A stretch of 55,670 nt of DNA from an uncultured Pelagibacteraceae bacterium. GTDB taxonomy: Bacteria > Pseudomonadota > Alphaproteobacteria > Pelagibacterales > Pelagibacteraceae. The notes beneath the pieces are model-generated. The model did no database searches, was not told the DNA's origin, and was given only the letters and a program-made list of their open reading frames with translations. Positions 1 through 8,837 of this stretch are shown piece by piece. A program made the translations under genes and the position numbers. Each line of letters begins with the position of its first letter. The first letter of the stretch is position 1. The stretch lies in contig CACAIK010000007.1 of NCBI GenBank assembly GCA_902532525.1, forward strand, positions 1 to 55,670. The letters run 5' to 3'.

Positions 1-93
1 AAAGGCACTAAAAGAATTTTAACTTGTCATCCTATAAGAATTTTGGGAGGAGGACATGGGTATGATCCAGTAAAGAAAAAGAATCTAAAATAA
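1..93 (+). CDS. yidD: Membrane protein insertion efficiency factor YidD (C-terminal fragment)
   Basis: The first 30 codons of the window read in frame to a TAA at 91-93. They contain TCHPIRILGGGHGYDPV, which matches the conserved C-terminal signature of YidD (Cys-His-Pro, then Gly-Gly-x-x-Gly-Tyr-Asp-Pro). The start lies outside the window. YidD is a small amphipathic membrane-associated protein that assists insertion of inner-membrane proteins. It normally sits between rnpA and yidC, and here yidC follows with a one-base overlap of stop and start (TAATG), which supports the call and suggests translational coupling. Confidence 0.9.
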   Translation, partial: KGTKRILTCHPIRILGGGHGYDPVKKKNLK

Positions 94-1775
94 TGGACAC
101 AAGAAACGTAATAGCAGCAATTTCATTGAGTGCAGCAGTAATAATTCTCTATGGATTATTTTTTGCTCCACCAAATTCTGATCCAAACCAGATAACTAAT
201 AATGATCAAAATAAGAACAATCTTCAACTAAACGAAGCACCAAAAATAGAGCAAAATATTGAGAATAATAAAATTTCTAGATCAGAGGCAATTAATAAAG
301 TTGAAAGAATATTTTTTGAAAATGAAAATATTAAAGGTTCTATTTCTCTAGAGGGATCATTAATCGATGATCTGATTTTTAAGAAATACACTGAAACTCT
401 AGACTCTGATGAAAATGTAGTTTTACTTAATCCTAAAGAGTCCGAAAATGGTTATTATATAGAAACAGGTTGGGCTATAAATAATAAAGATATCGAAGTT
501 CCTAATTCAAATACAAAATGGGAAGTTGTTGGCAATAAATTGCTAACACCAAAAAATCCAGTTAAATTAGTATGGAATAATGAACAGAATATAATTTTTG
601 AAAAGGAAATAAGTATAGATGATAAATTTTTATTTACTGTTAACCAAAAAATTACGAATAATACTCAAAATACTTATAACTTTTATCCCTACGGACAGAT
701 TATTAGAAACCTAGCTCCTGATGTAACTGATTTTTATATATTACATGAAGGTTTATTAGGTGTTTTTGATGATAATCTTGTTGAGGAAGATTACGAAGAC
801 ATTAAAGATAAGAAGTACTCTGTAAATGCCAATAAAGGATGGATGGGTATTACAGATAAATATTGGATAACAAGTTTAATCCCAGAAAGTAATAAAAGTT
901 TTAGATCAGATTTCGATTATAAAAATAAATTTAAAGCTAACTTCATAGAGACTGCTGCAACAGAAGTCAGGGCTAATGAAAGTAAAACTAATCAGGTAAA
1001 GGTGATTATTGCAGCAAAAGAAGTGGATGTTGTTGATGGTTACGCCGAGAAACTAAATATTAATAAATTTGATTTAGCGATTGATTGGGGTTTCTTATAT
1101 TTTTTAACAAAACCAATATTTTTAATATCCGATTATTTTTTTAAATTAACTGGCAACTATGGAATTGCAATAATACTAATTACTGCTTGTATAAGAATAC
1201 TATTTTTTCCTCTCGCTAACTACTCATTTAGATCAATGGCAAAAATGAAAGTTCTTCAACCCGAAATGGTAAGGCTCAAAGAACTTCATAAGGAAGATAA
1301 AATGAAGTTACAGCAAGAAATGATGGCTCTTTACAAAAGAGAGAAGGTTAATCCAGTGAGTGGGTGTTTGCCTATTTTAATTCAAATACCATTCTTTTTT
1401 GCAATTTATAAAATGTTGTTTGTTACAATTGAAATGAGACACCAGCCTTTTTTTGGTTGGATACATGATCTAAGTGAAAGAGATCCAACGAGTTTATTTA
1501 ATCTATTTGGTTTGTTGCCATATGATGTTCCATCATTTTTAATTATCGGCGCTTGGCCAGTAGCAATGGGTGTAACAATGTGGATGCAACAAAAGCTTAA
1601 TCCAACACCACCAGATCCAATTCAGCAAAAAATTTTCATGTTTTTTCCCGTATTTTTAACAGTGATACTTGCACCTTTTCCATCTGGATTAGTTATATAT
1701 TGGACAATTAACAACGTGCTTACAATGGCACAACAGTATGTAATTATGAAGAGAACTTCAGTTAAAACAGTTTAA
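93..1775 (+). CDS. yidC: Membrane protein insertase YidC
   Basis: A 560-residue protein of normal length for the Gram-negative YidC/Oxa1/Alb3 family, which inserts and folds inner-membrane proteins alone or with SecYEG. Seen: an N-terminal membrane anchor at residues about 5-26; a large hydrophilic, Asn/Lys-rich periplasmic domain from about 30 to 335; then the conserved five-helix insertase core from about 345. The core includes the NYGIAIILITACIRILFFPL segment with its conserved groove Arg, the cytoplasmic helical hairpin (KMKVLQPEMVRLKELH), and the terminal segment LVIYWTINNVLTMAQQ. The ATG at 93 overlaps the yidD stop. The gene ends directly against argB. The gene that often lies between yidC and argB in related alphaproteobacteria (engB/yihA GTPase) is absent here. 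Confidence 0.97.
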   Translation: MDTRNVIAAISLSAAVIILYGLFFAPPNSDPNQITNNDQNKNNLQLNEAPKIEQNIENNKISRSEAINKVERIFFENENIKGSISLEGSLIDDLIFKKYTETLDSDENVVLLNPKESENGYYIETGWAINNKDIEVPNSNTKWEVVGNKLLTPKNPVKLVWNNEQNIIFEKEISIDDKFLFTVNQKITNNTQNTYNFYPYGQIIRNLAPDVTDFYILHEGLLGVFDDNLVEEDYEDIKDKKYSVNANKGWMGITDKYWITSLIPESNKSFRSDFDYKNKFKANFIETAATEVRANESKTNQVKVIIAAKEVDVVDGYAEKLNINKFDLAIDWGFLYFLTKPIFLISDYFFKLTGNYGIAIILITACIRILFFPLANYSFRSMAKMKVLQPEMVRLKELHKEDKMKLQQEMMALYKREKVNPVSGCLPILIQIPFFFAIYKMLFVTIEMRHQPFFGWIHDLSERDPTSLFNLFGLLPYDVPSFLIIGAWPVAMGVTMWMQQKLNPTPPDPIQQKIFMFFPVFLTVILAPFPSGLVIYWTINNVLTMAQQYVIMKRTSVKTV

Positions 1776-1778
1776 TTG

Positions 1779-2627
1779 ATGGAATTAGATAAGATTATTC
1801 CAAAAGATGGACCGAATATTAATGAAGTTGAAAAATATATAAACAAATACCAGTCTGAAATAATAGTAATTAAATGCGGGGGATCTGTTTTATTAGATAA
1901 AAAACTATTTAATCAGTTTATTGAAGATATTTCAGTAATAAACAAAATTGGTTTATCAGCAATAGTCGTCCATGGTGGAGGTAAAAACATTAAAAAAAAA
2001 TTAGACGAAAAAAATATAGAAACAAGATTTATCAAAGGACTTAGGGTTTCAGACGATAAAACGATAAGATATATAGAAGAGGCTTTACTAGAACTTAATT
2101 TAGAGATTTTAAATGAATTAAAATCTAAAAACACTAATGTTTGTTCAATATCACCTAAAGAAAATAATATAATTAATATTATTCCTGAAAGTAAAGAATT
2201 GGGATATGTCGGTACACCAAAGAAAATTAATAAAGAGAAAATATTAAATTTTATTAACAACAAACAAATTCCAATTGTTGTCCCTTTAGGAGTGGGTGAT
2301 GATGGTAAAATTTATAATATTAATGCAGATGTTGCTGCAGGTTCAATCGCAAAAGAGATCGATGCTAGACGACTTCTCTTGATGACAGATGTTGAGGGAG
2401 TTCTTGATCAAAATCAAAAACTTATGTCTGAAATAAATCTCAATAAAGCCAACGAGATGTTAAAAAATAATATTATATCTGGAGGTATGATACCAAAAAT
2501 AAATACTTGTCTAGATGCAATATCTAATGGTGTAAGAGGTGTTGTTATTGTTGACGGGAGAAAACCACATTCAATATTATTTGAGTTATTTTCTGATAAA
2601 GGCGCAGGAACATTAATAAGAAAATGA
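1779..2627 (+). CDS. argB: Acetylglutamate kinase
   Basis: ArgB phosphorylates N-acetylglutamate with ATP, the second step of arginine synthesis. Seen: the amino-acid-kinase N-terminus IVIKCGGSVLL with the phosphate-binding Lys, VVHGGGKNI (glycine loop), NINADVAAGSIAKEI, LLLMTDVEGVLD, SGGMIPKI, and the C-terminal DGRKPHSILFELFSDKGAGT, all in family order. I prefer the ATG at 1779 (282 residues) over the in-frame TTG at 1776 that touches the yidC stop at 1773-1775. The gene overlaps the next by 4 bases (ATGA), so yidC, argB and the nucleotidase are probably on one message. The unusual N-terminal extension of about 25 residues before the kinase core is normal for alphaproteobacterial ArgB. Confidence 0.96.
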   Translation: MELDKIIPKDGPNINEVEKYINKYQSEIIVIKCGGSVLLDKKLFNQFIEDISVINKIGLSAIVVHGGGKNIKKKLDEKNIETRFIKGLRVSDDKTIRYIEEALLELNLEILNELKSKNTNVCSISPKENNIINIIPESKELGYVGTPKKINKEKILNFINNKQIPIVVPLGVGDDGKIYNINADVAAGSIAKEIDARRLLLMTDVEGVLDQNQKLMSEINLNKANEMLKNNIISGGMIPKINTCLDAISNGVRGVVIVDGRKPHSILFELFSDKGAGTLIRK

Positions 2628-3295
2628 ATAATTTAAAAAATATAAAGAATATTTTATTCGACTGTGATGGCGTTTTATATAATGATTTAGAAGCGGTTTT
2701 TGGCCAAGTTAGTAAGAGAATGACAAAATATATTTCGAATAAACTTAACTTAGACCTTACAAAAGCTAAAGAATTACAAAGAGATTATTTTCACAAATAC
2801 AACACAAGTTTAAATGGATTGATGATACATCATAATATACCCCCAGAAGAATTCTTGGAGTATGTTCATGATATTGATCTTTCATTTATGGAAAAAGATC
2901 TTGTTTTAAGAAATGAGCTTGAAAATATAAATTTAAATAAATTCATATTCACAAACGGAAGTAGAGCTCACGTAAAAAATATAGTGAAAACTCTTGGTAT
3001 TGAAGACCAATTTAAAGATATATTTGATATCGTAGACGCAAAATATCACCCTAAGCCTGAAGCCAAAGCTTTTGATCTTATGGTTGATAAATTTAAGATT
3101 AATCCAAAAGAAACTCTTTATATCGAGGATATAGCTAAAAATTTATCTATAGGTAAAAAGCGGGGAACGATAACAGCTTGGCTTATCAATAATGAATACT
3201 GGGGTAAAAAAGAGTCTGATAAAGATTACATCGACTATAAAATCGAAAATCTCTCTTTATTTTTAAAAGAAATAAGGTTATTAAAAAGTTCTTAA
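2624..3295 (+). CDS. HAD-superfamily pyrimidine 5'-nucleotidase-like hydrolase
   Basis: A 223-residue haloacid-dehalogenase-fold phosphatase. Seen: motif [13 protein letters not shown] near the N-terminus (nucleophile Asp and acid/base Asp two residues on), motif [10 protein letters not shown] (Thr), motif III Lys in [10 protein letters not shown], and motif [11 protein letters not shown], followed by a short C-terminal tail. Motif I and the helical cap between motifs I and II resemble the SDT1/PHM8-like pyrimidine 5'-nucleotidase subgroup, which hydrolyses UMP or CMP. This subgroup sits in the same argB-dapD neighbourhood in many alphaproteobacteria. The substrate cannot be read from the sequence. 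The ATG overlaps the argB stop by 4 bases, and dapD starts 4 bases downstream. Confidence 0.85.
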   Translation: MNNLKNIKNILFDCDGVLYNDLEAVFGQVSKRMTKYISNKLNLDLTKAKELQRDYFHKYNTSLNGLMIHHNIPPEEFLEYVHDIDLSFMEKDLVLRNELENINLNKFIFTNGSRAHVKNIVKTLGIEDQFKDIFDIVDAKYHPKPEAKAFDLMVDKFKINPKETLYIEDIAKNLSIGKKRGTITAWLINNEYWGKKESDKDYIDYKIENLSLFLKEIRLLKSS

Positions 3296-3299
3296 ATTT

Positions 3300-4127
3300 A
3301 TGAGCACAGAAAATATAATCAATGATGCTTGGGAAAATAGAGACCAAGTAAGTCCAAACTCAGATGAGAGTTTAAAAAATACTGTTAATCAAATTATTGA
3401 TGACTTAGATAGTGGTAAAGTCAGAGTAGCTGAAAAAATCAATGGTGAGTGGGTAACACATCAACACATAAAAAAAGCAATTATGTTAAGTTTTAGAATG
3501 TACCCAATGGAAAATTTAAATGGTCCTTACAGTAGTTGGTATGACAAAGCGCATCTTTTAAAAGGTAAAACGGCAGGTTGGTCTAAAGAGGACCATGAAA
3601 AAGCTGGTTTCAGAATGGTTCCTAATTCTCCAGTGAGAAAAGGATCTTTTGTAGGCAAAAATGCTGTTTTAATGCCATGCTATGTGAATATAGGAGCATA
3701 CATTGATGAAGGAACAATGATAGATACTTTTGCAAGAGCTGGGAGCTGTGCTCAAATCGGAAAAAATTGTCATATCTCTGCAGGTAGCGGAGTTGGAGGA
3801 GTTTTAGAGCCTGCACAAGCATTGCCAACAATCATTGAGGACAATGTTTTTTTAGGGGCAATGTCTGAGGTTGTAGAGGGAGTGATAGTTGGCGAAGGTT
3901 CTGTTTTAAGTATGGGAATGTATATTGGACAATCAACAAAAATTGTTAACAGGAAAACAGGTGAAATAAGCTACGGTAAAATTCCACCATATTCTGTTAT
4001 TGTTCCAGGTTCTCTACCAGATAAAAATAATTCAAGCGCTCCATCATTATATTGTGCGGTAATAATCAAACAAGTAGACGAAAAAACAAGATCAAAGACT
4101 TCAATAAACGATCTTTTAAGAGAATAA
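3300..4127 (+). CDS. dapD: 2,3,4,5-tetrahydropyridine-2,6-dicarboxylate N-succinyltransferase
   Basis: DapD succinylates tetrahydrodipicolinate in the succinylase branch of diaminopimelate and lysine synthesis, supplying both protein lysine and peptidoglycan. At 275 residues it has the expected family length. Seen: an N-terminal helical domain to about residue 105, then a left-handed beta-helix made of hexapeptide repeats ([52 protein letters not shown]), and a short C-terminal domain with [13 protein letters not shown]. It lies 4 bases after the nucleotidase and 4 bases before dapE, the enzyme that removes the succinyl group two steps later, so the two are plausibly co-expressed. Confidence 0.97.
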   Translation: MSTENIINDAWENRDQVSPNSDESLKNTVNQIIDDLDSGKVRVAEKINGEWVTHQHIKKAIMLSFRMYPMENLNGPYSSWYDKAHLLKGKTAGWSKEDHEKAGFRMVPNSPVRKGSFVGKNAVLMPCYVNIGAYIDEGTMIDTFARAGSCAQIGKNCHISAGSGVGGVLEPAQALPTIIEDNVFLGAMSEVVEGVIVGEGSVLSMGMYIGQSTKIVNRKTGEISYGKIPPYSVIVPGSLPDKNNSSAPSLYCAVIIKQVDEKTRSKTSINDLLRE

Positions 4128-4131
4128 ATTA

Positions 4132-5274
4132 ATGAAAACTTATAATGAACTAAAGTTAGCTCAGGAGCTAATAAAATTTCAAACTATTAAAACAGAAGAT
4201 AAAGGAATTATGAAGTTCCTTTCAAAGAAACTTTCCTCATTAGGTTTTAAATGTCAGATAATAAAATCAAAAGGCACAGGCGCTGAACCTGCATTAAACT
4301 TATATGCAAAATTTGGTAAATCAAAACCTAACATTAATTATTTGGGTCACACAGATGTTGTTGCTAACCTCAACAATTGGGAGTTTCCACCATTTAAAGC
4401 AGTAGTAAAAAAAGGATATTTATATGGAAGAGGATCCCAGGACATGAAGGGTAGCGTGGCATGTTGGATAAGTGCTGTAAGTAATTTTATTAAAAATAAA
4501 AAATTTAAAGGATCTATATCAATAATAATTACGGCTGATGAAGAAACTACAGGTCATGGTTGTCCAGCCGTTATGAAATATTTAAAGAAAAAAAAAGAAA
4601 AAATTGATTTTTCAATAGTAGGCGAACCGTCATCAAATAAATCAGTTGGAGATGAAATCAGGATTGGAAGAAGAGGTTCTATGAATGCAACAGTAACAGT
4701 GTATGGAAAAAGTGGGCACTCTGCATTTTATGGGACATATATAAATCCATGTACTGCTCTTGCTAAAATAATATCTAAACTGAAAAGTGTTCCGCTAGAC
4801 AAAGGAACAAAGTATATGCCACCATCAAATTTAGAATTTACAAAAATGAATGTGGATAATATATCTGAAAATGTAGTCCCACAATCTGCAAGTGCTAAAT
4901 TTAATGTTAGGTTTAATTCAACTTATATATCAACATCTTTGAAAAAAAAACTTAGTAAAATTATTAATGCAGTTGCAAAGAAAGAAAATTGCAAAACAAA
5001 AATACATTATAAAGTAAGTGGAGAAGCATTTTACACAGAACCAAATAAAGAAATTTATATGGTAAAAAAAGTTGTAAAAAAAGTTACGGGAAATAATGCA
5101 AAATTAAATTGTAGAGGGGGCACAAGTGACAGCAGATTTTTAGGTTCAATACCACGTCTTGAGTTGGGGTTAAGAAATAATACTATTCATATGGTTAACG
5201 AGAGAACATCGATCTCAGATTTAAAAAAGTTAACTAAGATTTATAAGAACATCTTACACAATTACTTCAATTGA
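4132..5274 (+). CDS. dapE: Succinyl-diaminopimelate desuccinylase
   Basis: DapE is a dinuclear zinc M20-family hydrolase that releases succinate from N-succinyl-L,L-diaminopimelate. Seen: LGHTDVV (His73 ligand, Asp75), GRGSQDMKG (bridging Asp104), TADEETTGHG (Glu137 catalytic and Glu138 ligand), VGEPSSNK (Glu165 ligand), RIGRRGSMN before the lid/dimer domain, RGGTSDSRF, and the C-terminal His ligand in NTIHMVNE. At 380 residues it has the usual family length. Conserved metal ligands are all present, so it should be active. The stop at 5272-5274 is overlapped by the TTG start of the next gene. Confidence 0.96.
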   Translation: MKTYNELKLAQELIKFQTIKTEDKGIMKFLSKKLSSLGFKCQIIKSKGTGAEPALNLYAKFGKSKPNINYLGHTDVVANLNNWEFPPFKAVVKKGYLYGRGSQDMKGSVACWISAVSNFIKNKKFKGSISIIITADEETTGHGCPAVMKYLKKKKEKIDFSIVGEPSSNKSVGDEIRIGRRGSMNATVTVYGKSGHSAFYGTYINPCTALAKIISKLKSVPLDKGTKYMPPSNLEFTKMNVDNISENVVPQSASAKFNVRFNSTYISTSLKKKLSKIINAVAKKENCKTKIHYKVSGEAFYTEPNKEIYMVKKVVKKVTGNNAKLNCRGGTSDSRFLGSIPRLELGLRNNTIHMVNERTSISDLKKLTKIYKNILHNYFN

Positions 5275-6200
5275 AAACTGCAATTATAACATCTGAATCT
5301 TCAGAAAAACATATAACAGGCGATGGTCATCCAGAGCAACCGAAGAGAGTAGTTTCAATAATTGATACTTTAAAAAAAAATAAAGAACTGCTTTGGGGTA
5401 AGCCAGATGTTGTTCCTAATGATATTCTTAATATGACACATTCTGAAGATTATATTAATAATTTAAAAGACTCATTTCCTAAAAGTGGCTTAAATTTTTT
5501 AGATGGTGATACAGTCGTATCGCCTGGAAGTAAGGATGCGGTATTTCAGGCTGCAGGATCAGCTATAAGTGCAATAGATGGAATTGAGAGTAAAAAATAT
5601 AAAAATGCATTTTGTGTTGTACGACCACCAGGACACCATGCCGAAAAGAATAAATCAATGGGCTTCTGTTGTATTTCTAATGCAGGTATTGCAGTTAATT
5701 ATTTAATAAAAAAATATAAGTATAAAAGAATTGCATGTGTAGATTTTGATGTTCATTGGGGAAATGGGAATTATGATGTAATGTATGACAACAAAAATTC
5801 ACTTTATATATCAACACATCAATATCCATTTTATCCTGGTGGTGGCTCTGAAAAAGACAAGGGAAAGTATAATAATTCTCTTAATATACCTCTTCCTGCA
5901 GGGACAAATTCTGAGGAGTATTTTAATGCTTATGATAGAGTTTTAGATAGGTTAATTGAATATAAGCCTGATTACCTAATTTTTTCTGCTGGCTTTGATG
6001 CCCACAAAAACGATCCATTAGCTCAATTTGAACTTTCTTCCAAAGATTTTTATGAAATAACAAAAAGAACACTAAAAGCCACTAATAAATTTACTAACGG
6101 AAAAGTAGTATCTTTATTAGAAGGTGGATACGACCTGAAAGCACTTGCTGAAAGCGCTAATTATCATGTAAATGCATTAATCGACTCGGAAAATAAATAA
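5271..6200 (+). CDS. Histone-deacetylase-family (AcuC/AphA-like) amidohydrolase
   Basis: A 309-residue arginase/deacetylase-fold zinc enzyme. Family members remove acetyl groups from lysine side chains, polyamines or small amides. Seen: substrate-entry signature RPPGHHAEKNKSMGFC with the His122-His123 charge relay, zinc ligands Asp160 and His162 in VDFDVHWGNG, the third ligand Asp243 in SAGFDAH, and the transition-state Tyr287 in LEGGYDL. All catalytic positions are intact. The start is a TTG at 5271 lying on the dapE stop (TTGA), so translation is probably coupled. A SET-domain gene follows 2 bases later. The target is unknown: bacterial homologues act on acetylpolyamines, acetoin-metabolism enzymes or proteins, and the bacterium has no true histones that I can see here. 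Confidence 0.92.
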   Translation: MKTAIITSESSEKHITGDGHPEQPKRVVSIIDTLKKNKELLWGKPDVVPNDILNMTHSEDYINNLKDSFPKSGLNFLDGDTVVSPGSKDAVFQAAGSAISAIDGIESKKYKNAFCVVRPPGHHAEKNKSMGFCCISNAGIAVNYLIKKYKYKRIACVDFDVHWGNGNYDVMYDNKNSLYISTHQYPFYPGGGSEKDKGKYNNSLNIPLPAGTNSEEYFNAYDRVLDRLIEYKPDYLIFSAGFDAHKNDPLAQFELSSKDFYEITKRTLKATNKFTNGKVVSLLEGGYDLKALAESANYHVNALIDSENK

Positions 6201-6202
6201 TC

Positions 6203-6664
6203 ATGAAACTATACAAACAAAAATCATCAAATATTGATAACAGGGGACTGTTTGCATCTAAAAATATAAAGAAAGGAACTAAGATTATTTACTACACAGG
6301 TAAAATAATTACAAAAAAACAGACCGAAAATAATCCAAAATTTGATAATGATAAAGCGATTTATCTTTTTAACTTAAATAATAGATATGATTTAGACGGT
6401 GATTTTGCTTACAATACTGCAAGACTTATTAATCACTCTTGTGATCCAAACTGTGAAGTTGAAGGTAAAGGTTTAAAATTATGGATTAGTTCTATTAAAG
6501 ACATAAATAAAAATGAGGAACTAACTTATGATTATGGTTTTAGTTTTGATGAAAACTATAAGGATTTTCCTTGTAAGTGTGGTTCCAAAAATTGTTGTGG
6601 TTATATAGTTAGAGAAGGATCAAGATGGAGAATAAAAAAGAAAAAAAAGAAATCTAATAAATAA
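6203..6664 (+). CDS. SET-domain protein (putative lysine methyltransferase)
   Basis: A 153-residue protein that is essentially a free-standing SET domain, the S-adenosylmethionine-dependent lysine methyltransferase fold. Seen: N-terminal GLFASKNIKKGTKIIYYTG, the pseudoknot motif LINHSCDPNC (Asn77-His78), catalytic-region ELTYDYGF (Tyr109, Tyr111), and a post-SET zinc motif C-x-C-x4-C (Cys124, Cys126, Cys131) that with Cys80 would make the usual zinc site. The C-terminus is very basic, with six consecutive lysines near residue 148. The gene is 2 bases after the deacetylase-family gene, so the two are probably co-translated. Its last 11 bases overlap the convergent truA. SET proteins occur sporadically in bacteria, where the substrate is often a ribosomal or DNA-binding protein; none can be assigned here. 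Confidence 0.92.
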   Translation: MKLYKQKSSNIDNRGLFASKNIKKGTKIIYYTGKIITKKQTENNPKFDNDKAIYLFNLNNRYDLDGDFAYNTARLINHSCDPNCEVEGKGLKLWISSIKDINKNEELTYDYGFSFDENYKDFPCKCGSKNCCGYIVREGSRWRIKKKKKKSNK

Positions 6665-7394
6665 TTTTCTCAAGATATAAGCCATGTGCAGGAGCAATAG
6701 GAGCACAATTTTTTCTAGATTTTGATTTAAATATACTGGTAAATTTTTTTAAGTCCCATTTATTTTCACCAAGGTATTTGAGTGAACCAACCATGGATCT
6801 AACTTGACTCTTAAGAAATGACTTTGATACAAATTGAATTTTTATAACATTTTTAACTTTGGTTATTTTTACTTTTTTCATGGTTCTTACCGGACTTTTT
6901 GCAGCACAATTAGATGCTCTAAAAGTTGAAAAATCATGAGTTCCAATTAATTTTTTTGCTCCCTTTTTCATCAATTCAATATCAATTTTTTTTTTAATAT
7001 GCCACTCTCTATTAAAATTGATGACTGAAGGAGAGGCATCATTTCTAATTAAGTATGTATACCGTCTTTCTTTTGCAGAATATCTTGAATGAAAAAGTTT
7101 ATTTTTTTTCTTTATTTTTAAAATAGATATTTTTTTTTTATTTAAAAAGAAGTTTAGTGAATTCAATAATTTATCTTTTTGAATAATTTTGTTTGTAGTA
7201 TCAAAGTGAGCTGATTGCTCTTTAGCATGAACTCCTGTGTCCGTTCGTCCAGACCCGTAAATTTTTATTTTTTCTTTTAATATTTTAGATAAGACAATCT
7301 CAATATTTTCCTGGATTGACTTACTTTTTTTTTGAATTTGCCAACCATTGTATAAAGTACCTTCGTATTCTATTAGAATCTGATATCTATTCAC
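6654..7394 (-). CDS. truA: tRNA pseudouridine(38-40) synthase
   Basis: TruA converts uridines 38-40 of the tRNA anticodon arm to pseudouridine. Seen: N-terminal YQILIEYEGTLYNGWQIQ, the catalytic-Asp motif GRTDTGVHAKEQSAHF, HDFSTFRAS, and the C-terminal QVRSMVGSLKYLG typical of the family. At 246 residues the length is normal. The start (ATG at 7394) overlaps the end of fmt by 8 bases, as part of a def-fmt-truA translation-related run. The gene tail overlaps the opposing SET gene by 11 bases, so there is no room for a conventional intergenic terminator. Confidence 0.96.
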   Translation of the reverse strand: MNRYQILIEYEGTLYNGWQIQKKSKSIQENIEIVLSKILKEKIKIYGSGRTDTGVHAKEQSAHFDTTNKIIQKDKLLNSLNFFLNKKKISILKIKKKNKLFHSRYSAKERRYTYLIRNDASPSVINFNREWHIKKKIDIELMKKGAKKLIGTHDFSTFRASNCAAKSPVRTMKKVKITKVKNVIKIQFVSKSFLKSQVRSMVGSLKYLGENKWDLKKFTSIFKSKSRKNCAPIAPAHGLYLEKIIY

Positions 7395-8301
7395 TTGTAA
7401 TTATTGTTCCTTTTCTAACCTTATTCCCTAATAAAAATTCTTTAATTAATTGAGGATTCTTGCCCTCTTTTTGTATCTCAATAATATTTATTGAATTTTC
7501 ACCACATGCTATTGTCATTTGTTCGTCGATTACTTCACCGATTTTACCTGATTGCTTGTTTGTTTTGGCTTTTAATATTTTATATCTTTTATTGTTAAAC
7601 TCAAACCATGCACCTGGTTTTGGATATAATCCATTTATTTGAGCAATTATTTTACGAGCAGTATTATTCCAATCTATCTTTCCCTCTTTTTTTTGAATTT
7701 TCTTTGCGTATGTAGCTTTTGCATGATCTTGATCTTTAAATATTGCCTCTCCGTCTAAAACTTTTTGCACATTTTCTAAAATTTTTTCTGTGCTCAAATA
7801 AGATAATTTTTCTGATAAAATTTCTGCGTTATCTTGATCAAGAATATCCATTGAATATTTATTACATACTGGTCCAGAATCTAATTTTTCATTAATTTTC
7901 ATAAATGATATACCAGTTTTTTTTTCAATGTTTAAAATCGATCTTTGGATTGGAGCCGCCCCTCTCCATTTTGGTAATAATGAAGCATGTATATTCAAAA
8001 AACCTTTTTTACTCAAATCAAGAATTTTTTTTGAAATTAATTGTCCGTATGCAACAACAATTACAAGATCTAAATTTAATTCTTTAAGATATTCATATTC
8101 TTCATCAATTTTTTTTGGAGTTTTAACTTCTAGATTAAGTTCCTCTGCACATATATGAATTGATGATTTCGTAAACTTTTGACCTCTATTTGATTTACTT
8201 GGAGGCTGAGTAAATACACAGTTAATTTTATATTTTTGATTAATTTTTTTTAGAATAGGCACAGCAAACCGCGGGGTACCCATGAATACAATATTTGACA
8301 T
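7387..8301 (-). CDS. fmt: Methionyl-tRNA formyltransferase
   Basis: Fmt formylates initiator methionyl-tRNA using 10-formyltetrahydrofolate. Seen: N-terminal IVFMGTPRFAVPIL, the active-site segment with VVVAYGQLISKKILD, the conserved HASLLPKWRGAAPIQRSI containing the catalytic Asn-x-His just upstream (LNIHAS), and a C-terminal OB-like domain from about residue 205 (INGLYPKPGAWFEF). At 304 residues it has family length. It follows def with no gap (def stop, then fmt start), which is the common bacterial pairing of adding and removing the formyl group. Confidence 0.97.
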   Translation of the reverse strand: MSNIVFMGTPRFAVPILKKINQKYKINCVFTQPPSKSNRGQKFTKSSIHICAEELNLEVKTPKKIDEEYEYLKELNLDLVIVVAYGQLISKKILDLSKKGFLNIHASLLPKWRGAAPIQRSILNIEKKTGISFMKINEKLDSGPVCNKYSMDILDQDNAEILSEKLSYLSTEKILENVQKVLDGEAIFKDQDHAKATYAKKIQKKEGKIDWNNTARKIIAQINGLYPKPGAWFEFNNKRYKILKAKTNKQSGKIGEVIDEQMTIACGENSINIIEIQKEGKNPQLIKEFLLGNKVRKGTIITSE

Positions 8302-8823
8302 TTAAACAACAACTCTATTAGAAGTTTTTTGTTTAGACAATTTTTTTATTATTAAATCTTTTTTTATTTTAGATAAATAATCAATGATTAGTTTTCCATC
8401 TAAATGATTTATTTCATGTTGTAAACATGTTGAGAGTAGTCCATCACATTCCATTTCTTTCTTATCACCATTTTCATCTATATAAGATACGGTACAAATT
8501 TCTGGTCTCTCTATCTCAATAAAGGTATTGGGTATTGATAAACAGCCTTCCTCATATGTAGACATTTTTTCACTTAGAGTTTTTATTTGTGGATTAATAA
8601 AACATAAAGGTTTTTTTTCATTTTCATTTTTTGAGACATCTAAAACAACTACTCTTTTAAGGATTCCAACTTGAACAGCTGCTAAACCTATGCCATTGTG
8701 ATGATACATAGTCTCAAATAAATCTTTTATGAGCTTTTTTTCATTAACATCAACTTTACTTAATGGCTCAGATTTTTTTCTAAGAATATCATCAGGTACT
8801 GTGATTAGTTCTTTTACTGACAT
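8302..8823 (-). CDS. def: Peptide deformylase
   Basis: Def removes the N-formyl group from nascent proteins. Seen in order: GIGLAAVQVG (motif 1), EEGCLSIP (motif 2, Cys metal ligand), and QHEINHLDGKL (motif 3, HExxH with the two His metal ligands and catalytic Glu). At 173 residues it is a normal type-1 enzyme. The second residue of motif 3 is Asn instead of the common Asp (HEIN versus HEID), a tolerated variation. It is the first of the def-fmt-truA run, 14 bases after the large exported unknown protein. Confidence 0.97.
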   Translation of the reverse strand: MSVKELITVPDDILRKKSEPLSKVDVNEKKLIKDLFETMYHHNGIGLAAVQVGILKRVVVLDVSKNENEKKPLCFINPQIKTLSEKMSTYEEGCLSIPNTFIEIERPEICTVSYIDENGDKKEMECDGLLSTCLQHEINHLDGKLIIDYLSKIKKDLIIKKLSKQKTSNRVVV

Positions 8824-8837
8824 AATTTATTTATTGT

